DNA of 64,000 nt from Pseudomonas hygromyciniae (GCF_016925675.1 NZ_CP070506.1:1052501-1116500), one strand, 5' to 3'. Positions 9,372 through 19,039 are shown, counted from the first letter of the stretch. The notes: generated by a model not told the origin, from the sequence alone. Numbers and translations are program-made.

Positions 9372-10315
9372 TGCCATTGGCCGAGATCCCCCTGAGCGCC
9401 TGGCGCAAGCGCGGGCAGAGTTTTGTCTTTCGTGGGCAGACCATCCGTTACTGGGTGGCCGGGCAAGGCGAGCCATTGCTGCTGATCCACGGCTTCCCCA
9501 GTGCCAGTTGGGACTGGCATTACCTCTGGCAGCCCCTGGCCCAGCGCAACCTGGTGATTGCCTGCGACATGCTCGGTTTTGGCGACTCGGCCAAGCCCCT
9601 TGACCACACCTATTGCCTGCTGGAACAGGCTGACCTGCAGCAGGCATTACTGGCCCACCTGCGAGTGCAGCAGCCGGTGCATATCATGGCCCATGACTAC
9701 GGCGACAGCGTGGCCCAAGAGCTGCTCGCCCGACACTACGAGGGCAGGTTCCAACTGGCCAGTTGTGTATTTCTCAACGGCGGGCTCTTCCCCGAGACCC
9801 ACCGCGCGGCGCTGGTACAAAAACTACTGCTCAGCCCCGTGGGGTGGATGATCGGCCGTGCATTCGGGCGCAACGCCCTGGCCGACAGCTTCAAGCAGAT
9901 CTTCGGCCCCGGCACCCGCCCCAGCGAAAGCGCTCTGGATGACTTCTGGAGTCTGATCGAAAACAACGACGGCCCACGGATCCTGCACAAACTCATCGCT
10001 TATATCCCCCAGCGCCGACGCCAACGCGAGCGCTGGTTAGCAGCCATGCAGCGCGGTGAAGTGCCGTTGCGGGTGATCGATGGCGAAGTCGACCCGATCT
10101 CCGGCGCGCATATGGTTGCGCGCTACCGCGAGCTGATACCCGATGCCGACACGGTGTTGCTGGCCAACATCGGCCACTACCCGCAGGTGGAGGCGCCGGT
10201 GCAGGTGCTCAAGCACTACCTGGCGTTTCGCGAGGGTATCGAGGCCAGTAAAGATCAACTATGGGAACTGGCGTATGTAGGCGCTGGCTTGCCTGCGATG
10301 CGCACACCTCGGTAA
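9371..10315 (+). CDS. Alpha/beta hydrolase, MEST/haloalkane dehalogenase-like
   Basis: A 314-residue hydrolase. The oxyanion-hole region is LLIHGFPSASWDWHYLW, and the nucleophile elbow reads AHDYGDSVAQE, where an Asp takes the place of the usual Ser as in haloalkane dehalogenase-like proteins. The acid is probably in VIDGEVDPISGAH and the catalytic His in NIGHYPQVEAP. The start is fixed by the TAATG overlap with the aldolase gene. The last ~13 residues (VGAGLPAMRTPR) are encoded by a REP palindrome and are unlikely to be ancestral sequence. The substrate is unknown. Confidence 0.82.
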   Translation: MPLAEIPLSAWRKRGQSFVFRGQTIRYWVAGQGEPLLLIHGFPSASWDWHYLWQPLAQRNLVIACDMLGFGDSAKPLDHTYCLLEQADLQQALLAHLRVQQPVHIMAHDYGDSVAQELLARHYEGRFQLASCVFLNGGLFPETHRAALVQKLLLSPVGWMIGRAFGRNALADSFKQIFGPGTRPSESALDDFWSLIENNDGPRILHKLIAYIPQRRRQRERWLAAMQRGEVPLRVIDGEVDPISGAHMVARYRELIPDADTVLLANIGHYPQVEAPVQVLKHYLAFREGIEASKDQLWELAYVGAGLPAMRTPR

Positions 10316-10362
10316 ATCAGTTGCACCGAGGTGATGCAATCGCAGGCAAGCCAGCTCCCACA
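10276..10362. repeat. Paired REP palindrome overlapping a gene end
   Basis: Left arm TGTAGGCGCTGGCTTGCC and right arm GGCAAGCCAGCTCCCACA flank a spacer that contains the hydrolase stop codon (10313-10315). The inner arms CACCTCGGT / ACCGAGGTG also pair, giving an extended hairpin. Confidence 0.85.
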
Positions 10363-10496
10363 CAAGCCAGCTTCTACACGAGCCGATCATCCCCGTACCT
10401 TATTGCGCACCATTCACCCCCGCCCGTATTTATTGTGACCACAAGCTCCGTGCCTGACACTCAACCCATCGTCCACTGTCTTCGCTGGAGTTCCCT

Positions 10497-11408
10497 ATGA
10501 GTGAGTCTGTGCAGTTCCAAGATAAAGTCGTGATCGTCACCGGGGCCGGTGGCGGCTTGGGTCGTGCCCATGCGCTGTTGTTCGCCAGGCACGGGGCCAA
10601 AGTTCTGGTCAACGACCTTGGCGGCTCGACTCAGGGCGAAGGCGCCAACGCCTCGGCGGCCGACCGCGTAGTGGCCGAGATCCGCGAGGCTGGTGGCATT
10701 GCCGAGGCCAACCATGACTCGGTGACCGACGGCGAAAAGATCGTGCAGCACGCCCTCAAGGTGTTTGGCCGCATCGACGTGGTGGTGAACAACGCCGGGA
10801 TCCTGCGCGACAAGACCTTTCATAAAATGGAGGACGGCGACTGGGACCTGGTTTACCGCGTGCACGTCGAAGGTGCCTACAAAGTCACCCGCGCTGCCTG
10901 GCCGCATATGCGCGAGCAGGGTTATGGCCGGGTGATTTTCACGGCTTCGACGTCGGGCATCTACGGCAACTTCGGCCAGTCCAACTACGGCATGGCCAAG
11001 CTCGGCCTGTATGGCCTGACCCGTACCCTGGCGTTGGAAGGGCGCAAGAACAACATCCTGGTCAATGCCATCGCGCCCACGGGCGGCACGCGCATGACCG
11101 AAGGCCTGATCCCGCCACAGGTGTTCGAGCGGCTCAAGCCCGAGCTGGTCAGCCCGCTGGTGGTGTACCTGGGCAGCGAGGCGTGCCAGGAAACCTCCGG
11201 GCTGTTCGAAGTGGGGGGCGGCTGGATCGGCAAGACCCGTTGGGAGCGCAGCCTGGGCGTGGGCTTTGATCCCGAGGCAGGCTTCTCGCCAGAGGATGTG
11301 GCGGCGCACTGGCAGCAGATCTGCGACTTTGAAGGGGCGGCCCATCCCAAGGACAACATCGAAGCCCTGAAAGAGATGATGGACAACCTGCACAAATACA
11401 GCCTCTGA
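10497..11408 (+). CDS. SDR dehydrogenase, multifunctional-enzyme-type 2-like
   Basis: A 303-residue short-chain dehydrogenase resembling the hydroxyacyl-CoA dehydrogenase part of peroxisomal multifunctional enzyme type 2. Motifs are TGAGGGLGRAHAL (NAD binding), NDLGGSTQGEG, NNAGILRDKTF and catalytic SNYGMAKLGL. The C-terminal ~60 residues (GGGWIGKTRWERSLG; DFEGAAHPKDNIEAL) extend beyond a minimal SDR, as in that subfamily. It probably oxidises a 3-hydroxyacyl-CoA. It lies between the aldolase/hydrolase pair and the DUF1302/DUF1329 genes on the same strand and ends at a strong terminator. Confidence 0.85.
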   Translation: MSESVQFQDKVVIVTGAGGGLGRAHALLFARHGAKVLVNDLGGSTQGEGANASAADRVVAEIREAGGIAEANHDSVTDGEKIVQHALKVFGRIDVVVNNAGILRDKTFHKMEDGDWDLVYRVHVEGAYKVTRAAWPHMREQGYGRVIFTASTSGIYGNFGQSNYGMAKLGLYGLTRTLALEGRKNNILVNAIAPTGGTRMTEGLIPPQVFERLKPELVSPLVVYLGSEACQETSGLFEVGGGWIGKTRWERSLGVGFDPEAGFSPEDVAAHWQQICDFEGAAHPKDNIEALKEMMDNLHKYSL

Positions 11409-11434
11409 TCGTTACCTGAAAATATTCAATCCTG

Positions 11435-11464
11435 CGGGGCGCTGATGGCGCCCCGCTTTGTTTC
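11435..11464 (+). terminator. Terminator after the SDR gene
   Basis: A perfect 9-bp stem (GCGGGGCGC / GCGCCCCGC) with a 5-base loop is followed by TTTGTTT, 27 bases after the SDR stop. Confidence 0.85.
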
Positions 11465-11470
11465 AGGCAT

Positions 11471-11498
11471 AAAAAAGGCCGCTGCATACGCAGCGGCC
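11471..11498 (-). terminator. Orphan leftward terminator
   Basis: Read leftward, a perfect 9-bp stem (GGCCGCTGC, loop GTAT, GCAGCGGCC) is followed by six T. All annotated genes from 8.6 to 18.2 kb point right, so no known gene uses it. It implies a leftward transcript that begins within the 11.5-12.0 kb gap, or is a fossil of one. Confidence 0.75.
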
Positions 11499-11535
11499 GA
11501 AGTAAGACGTTGGATCAAGGAGCTACAAATCAACG

Positions 11536-11700
11536 TCAGTGAACACGGGTAACAGACTGAAAATACGCTTCGATCTGTTGAAAATTGGCTTCCAGGAAAC
11601 GGATGGTTTGTTCTGAAAGCCCGGTAAGAATAGTCCCTTGTAGCGGTATGAAAAATACTGATTCAGGACAAGGACTGTTACCAAAACAACAACAGTACCC
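11536..11700 (-). pseudogene. Possible leftward gene remnant in the 11409-11992 gap
   Basis: Read leftward, one frame ends ...LSEQTIRFLEANFQQIEAY followed by FQSVTRVH and a stop at 11536-11538, with protein-like composition and a terminator about 40 bases beyond. No ATG, GTG or TTG start is visible before the frame runs into the REP palindrome at 11707-11806. It may be the 3' remnant of a gene interrupted there, or the segment may be a small RNA. The rest of the 584-bp gap holds the SDR terminator, the REP pair and the presumed promoter of the DUF1302 gene. Confidence 0.3.
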
Positions 11701-11706
11701 GCCCCC

Positions 11707-11806
11707 TGTAGGAGCGAGCTTGCTCGCGAAAAACTTAAGGGCGCCGCGTTAAACCAGGCAACGCGCGTCATCGTTAACGTTCTTCGCGAGCAAGCTCGCT
11801 CCTACA
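11707..11806. repeat. Paired REP palindrome
   Basis: Arms TGTAGGAGCGAGCTTGCTCG and CGAGCAAGCTCGCTCCTACA are perfect inverted copies. The spacer includes CGTTAACG-like sequence shared with the copies near 27.3, 33.1 and 45.2 kb. Confidence 0.88.
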
Positions 11807-11992
11807 GGGGGCGTGGGGTTATCCATTCTCTTGATAGTCCTTCATCCACTACGTCGATAGGCCTGCCAATACCCGCGCTAGAGCCTGCACTCATCCTTTC
11901 GAGCGACAACACGAATACCTCCTTGGTGCGCTTATCGCTCCTGATGGCGGGCAGTAGGGTGGGGCCTTCTGTCACACCACCGGGGAAGACGC

Positions 11993-13783
11993 ATGACAAA
12001 AACAACAATGCGCGCCATCTTCAGGCCACAGGCGCTGGCCGCTGCGGTTGCTTTGGGTTGCTGCGCTCAGGCGCAGGCCGTTTCATTCAACATCGGCGAG
12101 ATCGAAGGGCAATTCGATTCGTCGCTGTCGGTAGGTGCCAGCTGGGGCATGCGCGATGCCGACCGCAAGCTGGTGGGCACGGTCAACGGCGGCAGTGGCC
12201 AGGCCTCCACCGGGGATGATGGGCGCTTGAACTTCAAGAAAGGCGAGACCTTCTCGAAAATCTTCAAAGGCCTGCACGACCTGGAGCTCAAGTACGGCGA
12301 TACCGGTGTGTTTGTGCGGGGCAAATACTGGTACGACTTCGAACTCAAGGACGAAGACCGCGAGTTCAAGCCCATCAGCGACCACAACCGCAAGGAAGGC
12401 TCCAAATCCAGCGGGGCGCAGATCCTCGATGCCTTCGTCTACCACAACTACTCCCTGTGGGATTTGCCGGGCACCGTGCGCGCCGGTAAACAGGTGGTCA
12501 GTTGGGGCGAAAGTACTTTCATCGGCAACTCCATCAACAGCATCAACCCCATCGACGTCTCGGCCTTCCGCCGGCCCGGCGCCGAGATTAAAGAGGGCCT
12601 GATTCCGGTGAACATGCTGTTCGCCTCCCAGGGCCTGACCAACCAACTGACCGTGGAAGGTTTCTACCAACTGGAATGGGACCAGACGGTGCTGGATAAC
12701 TGCGGCACCTTCTTTGGTGGCGACGTGGCGGCCGATGGCTGCACCAACAACTACACCGTCGGCAGCCCGGCGATCCGCCCGCTGCAACCGGTCGCCGCCG
12801 CGTTCGGCCAGGGTTTTGGCGTGACCAATGAAGGGGTGATCGTGCGCCGCGCCGCCGACCGTGATGCCCGCGACTCCGGGCAGTTCGGCATGGCCTTGCG
12901 TTGGCTGGGCGATGACACCGAGTACGGCCTGTACTTCATGAACTACCACAGCCGCACGCCGACCGTGGGCACGCTCACGGCCAACACTAACCTTGCGACC
13001 ATCGGCAATATCATCAATACCGCCAACGGCATTGCTCCTGGCAGTGGCGCCGGCCTGGCGCAGAGTGTGATGCTCGGACGCGGCCAGTACTACCTGGATT
13101 ACCCGGAAGACATCCGCCTGTACGGCGCCAGCTTTTCCACCACCTTGCCCACCGGCACGGCCTGGACCGGGGAAATCAGCTACCGTCCCAACGCGCCCGT
13201 GCAACTCAACACCACCGACCTGACCCTGGCTCTGGTCAACCCGATTGCCGGTAACACCGTGTCACCCATCCGCAGCTCATTCGGTGCCGACAACACCGGC
13301 TACCGGCGCAAGGAAATCACCCAGTTCCAAACCACCATGACCCAGTTTTTCGACCAGGTACTGGGCGCCGAACGCCTGACCGTAGTGGGCGAGGCGGCCA
13401 TCGTGCGAGTGGGCGGGCTGGAGAACAAAACCAAGCTGCGCTACGGCCGCGATTCGGTCTACGGCCAATACGGCTTTGGCGGTGACACCGACGGCTTCGT
13501 CACGGCGACTTCCTGGGGTTATCGCGCCAGGGCCATTCTCGATTACAACAACGTGATCGCCGGGATCAACCTCAAGCCCAACCTGTCCTGGTCCCATGAC
13601 GTGAAGGGCTATGGCCCCAACGGTCTGTTCAACGAAGGTGCCAAGGCCCTCAGCGTCGGGGTCGATGCGGACTACCGCAATACCTACACCGCGAGCCTGA
13701 GCTACACCGACTTTTTTGGCGGTGACTACAACACCCTGACCGACCGTGACTTCCTCGCCCTCAGCTTTGGCGTGAACTTCTGA
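11993..13783 (+). CDS. DUF1302 family outer-membrane porin-like protein
   Basis: A 596-residue protein with a signal peptide (cleavage probably after AQAQA near residue 29) and a beta-barrel-like pattern of alternating strands ending in an aromatic residue (SFGVNF), as in outer-membrane proteins. The DUF1302 pattern is seen in VRAGKQVVSWGESTFIGNSI and NPIDVSAFRRPGAE. In pseudomonads these proteins occur with DUF1329 proteins and MalT-type LuxR regulators, often near fatty-acid or hydrophobic-compound oxidation genes. A role in uptake of such a substrate is inferred. The DUF1329 gene follows after 30 bp. Confidence 0.85.
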   Translation: MTKTTMRAIFRPQALAAAVALGCCAQAQAVSFNIGEIEGQFDSSLSVGASWGMRDADRKLVGTVNGGSGQASTGDDGRLNFKKGETFSKIFKGLHDLELKYGDTGVFVRGKYWYDFELKDEDREFKPISDHNRKEGSKSSGAQILDAFVYHNYSLWDLPGTVRAGKQVVSWGESTFIGNSINSINPIDVSAFRRPGAEIKEGLIPVNMLFASQGLTNQLTVEGFYQLEWDQTVLDNCGTFFGGDVAADGCTNNYTVGSPAIRPLQPVAAAFGQGFGVTNEGVIVRRAADRDARDSGQFGMALRWLGDDTEYGLYFMNYHSRTPTVGTLTANTNLATIGNIINTANGIAPGSGAGLAQSVMLGRGQYYLDYPEDIRLYGASFSTTLPTGTAWTGEISYRPNAPVQLNTTDLTLALVNPIAGNTVSPIRSSFGADNTGYRRKEITQFQTTMTQFFDQVLGAERLTVVGEAAIVRVGGLENKTKLRYGRDSVYGQYGFGGDTDGFVTATSWGYRARAILDYNNVIAGINLKPNLSWSHDVKGYGPNGLFNEGAKALSVGVDADYRNTYTASLSYTDFFGGDYNTLTDRDFLALSFGVNF

Positions 13784-13813
13784 TTCGGCTAAAAAAGAAC
13801 AAGGACAATAACC

Positions 13814-15181
13814 ATGCGTAAGATGATTTTGCAGTGCGGCGTACTGGCCCTCAGCCTGTTGGCCGCCAACGTGATGGCTGCTGTGTCAGCGGAAGAAGCC
13901 GCCAAGCTGGGGACCACCTTGACCCCGGTCGGCGCGGAAAAGGCCGGTAATGCCGATGGCTCGATCCCGGCCTGGACCGGCGGCATCCCGAAAAACGCTG
14001 GCGCCGTGGACAGCAAGGGCTTTTTGGCCGACCCGTTCGCCAATGAGAAACCGCTGTTCGTGATCACCGCCGCCACGGTCGACAAGTACAAGGACAAGCT
14101 GTCGGATGGCCAGGTGGCGATGTTCAAACGTTACCCCGAGACTTACAAAATCCCGGTCTACACCACCCACCGCACCGTCAACCTGCCCGACGATATCTAC
14201 GAGTCGATCAAGCGCAGCGCGCTCAACGTCAAGTCGATCAACGACGGCAACGGCCTGGAGAACTTCACCGGCAACCGCTACTACGCCTTCCCGATTCCGA
14301 AGAATGGCGTCGAAGTGTTGTGGAACCACATCACCCGTTACCACGGCGGCAACCTGCGGCGCATCATCACCCAGGCCACACCGCAGACCAACGGCAGCTA
14401 CACGCCGATTCGTTTCGAAGAAGAAGTGGCGGTGCCGCAACTGATCCCGGACATGGACCCGGCCAAGGGCGCCAACGTGCTGACCTTCTTCAAACAGTCG
14501 GTCACCGCACCCGCGCGCCTGGCGGGCAACGTGCTGCTGGTACACGAAACCCTCGACCAGGTGAAGGAACCGCGCCTGGCGTGGATCTACAACGCCGGCC
14601 AACGCCGCGTGCGCCGCGCACCGCAAGTGGCCTACGACGGGCCGGGCACTGCGTCCGACGGCCTGCGCACCTCGGATAACTTCGACATGTTCTCCGGTGC
14701 GCCAGATCGCTACGACTGGAAGCTGGTGGGCAAGAAGGAAATGTACATTCCCTACAACGCCTACAAGCTCGACTCGCCTTCGCTCAAGTACGACGACATC
14801 ATCAAGGCCGGGCATATCAACCAAGACCTGACCCGCTACGAACTGCACCGGGTGTGGGAGGTGGTGGGCACCGTCAAGCCGAGCGAGCGGCACATCTACG
14901 CCAAGCGGCACATGTACATCGACGAAGACAGCTGGCAGGTGGCGCTGGTGGATCACTACGACGGTCGTGGCCAACTGTGGCGCGTTGCCGAAGGTCATGC
15001 GCAGTTCTACTACAACCACCAGACCCCGGCCTACACCGTCGAGACCCTGTACGACATCATCGCTGGCCGCTACATCGCCCTGGGCATGAAGAATGAGGAG
15101 AAGAGCAGCTTTGTGTTCGGCTTCAATGCCAAGGCGGCGGACTACACCCCCTCGGCCCTGCGCGCCTCGGGCGTACGCTGA
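13814..15181 (+). CDS. DUF1329 family envelope protein
   Basis: A 455-residue exported protein (signal peptide ends near NVMA at residue ~22) of the DUF1329 family. Typical segments are GSIPAWTGGIPK, RRVRRAPQVAYDGPGTASDGLRT in parts, and the late DSWQVALVDHYDGRGQLWRVAEG. Members have a lipoprotein-sorting-like fold and are thought to act in the periplasm or at the outer membrane. It is the second gene of a pair with the DUF1302 protein, with a ribosome binding site AAGGAC upstream of 13814. Confidence 0.86.
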   Translation: MRKMILQCGVLALSLLAANVMAAVSAEEAAKLGTTLTPVGAEKAGNADGSIPAWTGGIPKNAGAVDSKGFLADPFANEKPLFVITAATVDKYKDKLSDGQVAMFKRYPETYKIPVYTTHRTVNLPDDIYESIKRSALNVKSINDGNGLENFTGNRYYAFPIPKNGVEVLWNHITRYHGGNLRRIITQATPQTNGSYTPIRFEEEVAVPQLIPDMDPAKGANVLTFFKQSVTAPARLAGNVLLVHETLDQVKEPRLAWIYNAGQRRVRRAPQVAYDGPGTASDGLRTSDNFDMFSGAPDRYDWKLVGKKEMYIPYNAYKLDSPSLKYDDIIKAGHINQDLTRYELHRVWEVVGTVKPSERHIYAKRHMYIDEDSWQVALVDHYDGRGQLWRVAEGHAQFYYNHQTPAYTVETLYDIIAGRYIALGMKNEEKSSFVFGFNAKAADYTPSALRASGVR

Positions 15182-15205
15182 TCCAAGGATTGTAAATCCC
15201 ATCAT

Positions 15206-15528
15206 TGTGGGAGCTGCCTGCGATGGCGGAGTGTCAGGTAAATGAGTGCACCGACATCTGCACAACACTCAAACACCGACGAACTCCCCGTGGCGAGCGG
15301 GCTTGCCCCGCGTTGGGCTGCGAAGCAGCCCCAGTCAGCCGAATGCGGTGTATCAGACACTCCGTAGCGGCTGGTTTTGGGGCTGCTTTGCAGCCCAGCG
15401 CGGGGCAAGCCCGCTCGCCACAGCCACAGTCACAGCCACAGCCACTGCAGCTCTATCTGCTTGGATTTATGCGTTGCGGCAAAATTGTGTAGATACCGAT
15501 GGCCATTGCAGGCAAGCCAGTTCCCACC
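15206..15528. repeat. REP palindrome split by a nested TIR element
   Basis: The outer arms TGTGGGAGCTGCCTGCGATGG and CCATTGCAGGCAAGCCAGTT flank the element at 15249-15501. This region fills most of the 485-bp gap between the DUF1329 and LuxR genes. No gene is supported in it. Confidence 0.75.
15249..15501. mobile_element. Nested TIR element, copy 1 (degenerate ends)
   Basis: A ~253-bp non-coding element. Its right end, AAAATTGTGTAGATACCGAT, nearly matches the right end of the copy at 22425-22654; the left end (ACATCTGCACAAC) is decayed. Internally both copies share GAACTCCCC before a long hairpin (15290-15421, arms GTGGCGAGCGGGCTTG / CAAGCCCGCTCGCCAC plus GGCTGC-AAGCAGCC) and GCGTTGCGGCAAA after it. 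A short CACAGC-rich tract lies at about 15419-15445. It encodes no protein. Confidence 0.65.
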
Positions 15529-15666
15529 TTTGATCGTGCCGGGCTTGTTTTGAAGCCCGGCTTTTTTATGTCCGGCAATCAGCCCGCTGAATACTTCTTC
15601 AACAACGCCCATCGAGGGGACTACGGTAGGCCGCACGCCGCATAAAAATAAAAAAGGGACGCTGTA

Positions 15667-18207
15667 ATGACCGCCATGACCCGTCGCCTGGATCGTCCTG
15701 GATTCATGCCACGTTTGTCTTCCCACCATTTGCTGCGCCCACGCCTGGCCGAGCCGTTGTTGGGGGCCGAGGCGCGGGTCAGGTTGCTGTGTGCGCCGGC
15801 CGGCAGTGGCAAGAGTGCCTTGTTGGCCGAATGCGCCCAGCAGGCACCGTCGAGTTGCCAGGTGTATTGGTTGCCGCTCAATGGCACGGCATTGGATCCC
15901 CAGGCTTTGTGCCAGCGCCTGGCACAAAGCCTGGGCCTGGCGTTTGTCGATGAAGCCAGCTTGCTGCTGGATTTGAGCCGCTGGCAAGCGCCGGCCTGGC
16001 TATTTCTCGATGACTATTGCCGGGTAGCGGCGCCCGCATTGGATGCCTTGCTCGATCGGCTACTGGCGTCCAGTAGCCCGGCCTTGATCTGGTGGCTGGG
16101 TGCGCGGCGTCGGCCGGCGTGCAATTGGCCGAGGCTGTTGCTCGATGATGAGTTGTGGGAATGCGGCGGCAGCGAGTTAGCGTTCGATCAGCGCGAGGTC
16201 CAGCAACTGCTCGATCATCACGCCGCTGCCGGGCAGTGCGCCGACAAAGTCCTGCAATTTTCTGCGGGCTGGTGCGCAGGCGTGCGTATCGCCCTGCTCG
16301 AAGGCGACAACCATCCCGACAGCGGCGCCTGGCATGGGCGTTCGCAAACCTTGCTCGATTATCTGCAACACGAGCTGTTCAGCACCCTGCCTGAAGAATT
16401 GGAGGAAGCCTGGCGGGTTCTGGCGCATCTGCCGCGTTTCAACTCGGGATTGTGCGAGCACCTGTTCGGGTTTGGCGATGGCGCCGACTACCTGCGCGAC
16501 CTTCAGGCCCTGGGTGCGTTTATCGAGCCCTGGGAAGACTCGCCAGACTGGCTGCAGGTCTTCCCGCCCCTGGCCCAGTTGCTGCGCGACGAACCCTGGC
16601 CGGCCCGGCGCTCCTGGCATCGGCGCGCCTGCCAATGGTTTACCGCTGCCCAGGATTGGCAGGCGGCGTTTGAGCAGGCGCTGTTGGCTGAGGAATACGA
16701 AGTGGCGGTCAGCCTGTTGGAGCACTTCAGCTTTGAAGACTTGTTCCGCCAGCAAAACGCCGTGCTGTTATTGCGTCTGCATGAGCAACATGGCGACGAA
16801 CTGATGCTCGGTTCGGCGCAACTGGTGGGGCTGGTCACCGCCGCGTTGCTGTTTGCCGGGCGTTTCGACCAGGCCGCACAATGTATCGACCAACTGGCAC
16901 GCTTCACCCCGCAACCCACAGCCGCCCTGCAACGGCATCTGCTGGCGCGCTGGCAGGCGCAGTGGGGTTGGTTGTTGCATCTTGGGGGGGACGCGGTACC
17001 TGCGCGCGAGCATTTTCTGGAGGCGTTGAATGATTTGCCGGAGAGTGCCTGGACGTCGCGGTTAATGTGTTTGTCGGGGCTGACCCAGCAAGCGTTGCTG
17101 CGCGGCGAACTGGACGTGGCCCAGGCCCTCAACCGTGAGGCGTTGTGCCTGGCGCGGGCCAATGGGTCGTTGCTGTTGGAGGCGGTGCTGGAACTTGACC
17201 ATGCGCAACTGCTGGAACAGCGAGGCGCACCTTACCGGGCCCAGAGCCTGTTGGAAGGCGTGCAGGCGATGCTGGTGCAGCAGCGCCTCAAGGCCGGGCC
17301 ATTGATGGGCCGGATAGCCTTGCGCCGTGGCCACCTGGCCTTGCGCCAGGGGCATGATGCGTTGGCCACCGAGTGCCTCGAAGCGGGCATGGGCATGTGC
17401 CTGCACAGCCAGGACAAGCGTGTGCTCTATGGTTTCCTCGGGATGGCGATGCTGGCGGCCAATCGTGGCGATTATGCCCAGGCGTTTATCCAGCTGCGTG
17501 ACGCCGAACGCCTGATGCAACGCCGGCATGTGCCCGACACGGTGTACCGGGCGGTATTGCTGTTGCTCAGCGGGCACTTCTGGTTACAGCAGGGGCGGGC
17601 CGAGCTGACCCAGGAAGCGGTCAGCCGGGTGCTGCGCCACTATCACGGCCCCCAGGCCAAACAGGCACCGCCGGCGACCCTGGAACTGATCCCCCGGCTG
17701 GAATACCTGCTGGTGCTGGCCCAAGTCAAACTGCGCCAGGCCGAGCAGCCTATCCAGCGACTCACCGCCTTGCTCGACACCGCCCGCGAGCGCGGCATGC
17801 AATGCCTGGAGGTGGAGTTGCACCTGGTATTGGGCGAGGTGGCCTGGCAACTGGGCGAGCGAGCGCAGGCGGTGCGCTCGCTGCAAACCGGGCTGGCCCT
17901 GGCGGCACGCTGCCAGGTGCAGCAAGCCGTGCGTGAACTGCGCCTGCGCCAGCCGGGGTTGCTCTGTGAGTTGGGGCTTGAACCTCAAGAGGCGGTGGCG
18001 GCACCGGGGGAAAACCCGCTGAGCCAACGGGAATTGGAGGTGCTGCAGCTGATTGCGCTGGGCAACTCCAACCTGGAAATTGCCGATCTGTTGTTTATCT
18101 CGCTGCACACCGTAAAGACCCATGCCCGGCGGATCCACAGCAAGCTGGGGGTGGAGCGCCGCACCCAGGCGGTGGCCAAGGCCAAGACCCTGGGCCTGAT
18201 GGCCTGA
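15667..18207 (+). CDS. MalT-type LuxR family transcriptional activator
   Basis: An 846-residue ATP-dependent regulator. The N-terminal STAND NTPase has a Walker A motif ([15 protein letters not shown]) and a Walker B-like LFLDDYC. A long helical TPR-like middle region (~residues 330-760) would bind the inducer. The C-terminal LuxR HTH reads [20 protein letters not shown] with [14 protein letters not shown]. It lies directly downstream of the DUF1302/DUF1329 pair and is the likely activator of that cluster. The start at 15667 has GGGACG upstream; an in-frame ATG at 15676 is an alternative. Confidence 0.87.
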   Translation: MTAMTRRLDRPGFMPRLSSHHLLRPRLAEPLLGAEARVRLLCAPAGSGKSALLAECAQQAPSSCQVYWLPLNGTALDPQALCQRLAQSLGLAFVDEASLLLDLSRWQAPAWLFLDDYCRVAAPALDALLDRLLASSSPALIWWLGARRRPACNWPRLLLDDELWECGGSELAFDQREVQQLLDHHAAAGQCADKVLQFSAGWCAGVRIALLEGDNHPDSGAWHGRSQTLLDYLQHELFSTLPEELEEAWRVLAHLPRFNSGLCEHLFGFGDGADYLRDLQALGAFIEPWEDSPDWLQVFPPLAQLLRDEPWPARRSWHRRACQWFTAAQDWQAAFEQALLAEEYEVAVSLLEHFSFEDLFRQQNAVLLLRLHEQHGDELMLGSAQLVGLVTAALLFAGRFDQAAQCIDQLARFTPQPTAALQRHLLARWQAQWGWLLHLGGDAVPAREHFLEALNDLPESAWTSRLMCLSGLTQQALLRGELDVAQALNREALCLARANGSLLLEAVLELDHAQLLEQRGAPYRAQSLLEGVQAMLVQQRLKAGPLMGRIALRRGHLALRQGHDALATECLEAGMGMCLHSQDKRVLYGFLGMAMLAANRGDYAQAFIQLRDAERLMQRRHVPDTVYRAVLLLLSGHFWLQQGRAELTQEAVSRVLRHYHGPQAKQAPPATLELIPRLEYLLVLAQVKLRQAEQPIQRLTALLDTARERGMQCLEVELHLVLGEVAWQLGERAQAVRSLQTGLALAARCQVQQAVRELRLRQPGLLCELGLEPQEAVAAPGENPLSQRELEVLQLIALGNSNLEIADLLFISLHTVKTHARRIHSKLGVERRTQAVAKAKTLGLMA

Positions 18208-18250
18208 TTTTCAAGCAACGCAGCTCCCACATTTACCCGCGTGCGTGCAG

Positions 18251-19039
18251 TCAGGGCTGATACCCCATCCGCCAGCTCACCGCCTGGCTCGCTGCAAGTA
18301 ATTGCCTGGCCGCGGGCCCATCTTCATCGGCATGGAACAACGAGGTTGGCCCCACCACGGTCATTACCGCCACCACCTGCCCCAGCGCGTTGAAGACCGG
18401 CGCCGACAGCGCATCGACCCCCGGCATCAGCAAACCATGCACAAAATGCAGGCCACGCTGGCGAATCTGTTCACAGGCCTGCCTATACGCCTGGTCGTCC
18501 GCCAGCGCATGGGCGGTACCGGCCTGGACCTCCTGTGCGCGCAGATCCACGGTTTCCCGCTCCGGCAAAAAGGCACTGAACACCAGCCCGGTTGAGGAAC
18601 TGAGCAGCGGCAACACCGACCCCAGTTGCGTCACCACCGTGACCGCGCGTACGGCCGGTTCGATATGCACCACGGTCGCGCCGTGGTTGCCCCATACCGC
18701 GAGAAAGCAGGTTTCATTCAACTCATCGCGCAGTTGCGCCAGGGGCAGGGTGGCGACTTTCAGCACATCCATGCTGCCCAGCGCCGCCAGCCCCACGCGC
18801 AGGGCCTCGCGACCCAGGCCGTAATGGTTGGTGGCGGTGTTCTGCTCGGCAAAACCCGAGGCAATCAGGGCCTGCAAGTAGCGGTGGACCTTGCTGGCGG
18901 GCATCTGCACATGTTCGGCCAGGCGCGACAGGGAGGTGGCCGGCGACAGTTCGGCCAGGGCCTTGAGGATGTCGGTGCCGACTTCGGCCGAGCGGACTTT
19001 CTGTTTACCGGTGTCGCGGGGAGCGGGCGGCTTTTCCAT
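18251..19039 (-). CDS. hmgR: IclR-family repressor of homogentisate catabolism
   Basis: A 262-residue IclR regulator with an N-terminal winged HTH (TSLSRLAEHVQMPASKVHRYLQALIASGF) and a C-terminal effector-binding domain. It is divergent from hmgA-fahA-maiA, the arrangement of HmgR in P. putida, which represses the cluster until homogentisate is present. The ATG at 19039 is preferred over a TTG at 19057. A good operator candidate lies between the divergent genes. Confidence 0.88.
   Translation of the reverse strand: MEKPPAPRDTGKQKVRSAEVGTDILKALAELSPATSLSRLAEHVQMPASKVHRYLQALIASGFAEQNTATNHYGLGREALRVGLAALGSMDVLKVATLPLAQLRDELNETCFLAVWGNHGATVVHIEPAVRAVTVVTQLGSVLPLLSSSTGLVFSAFLPERETVDLRAQEVQAGTAHALADDQAYRQACEQIRQRGLHFVHGLLMPGVDALSAPVFNALGQVVAVMTVVGPTSLFHADEDGPAARQLLAASQAVSWRMGYQP

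Noticed and set aside
11523..11771. Leftward 82-codon frame between the SDR and DUF1302 genes
   Set aside because: Its first third is a REP palindrome and the rest has no protein character in that frame. A different leftward frame ending at 11536 looks more coding-like and is reported instead.
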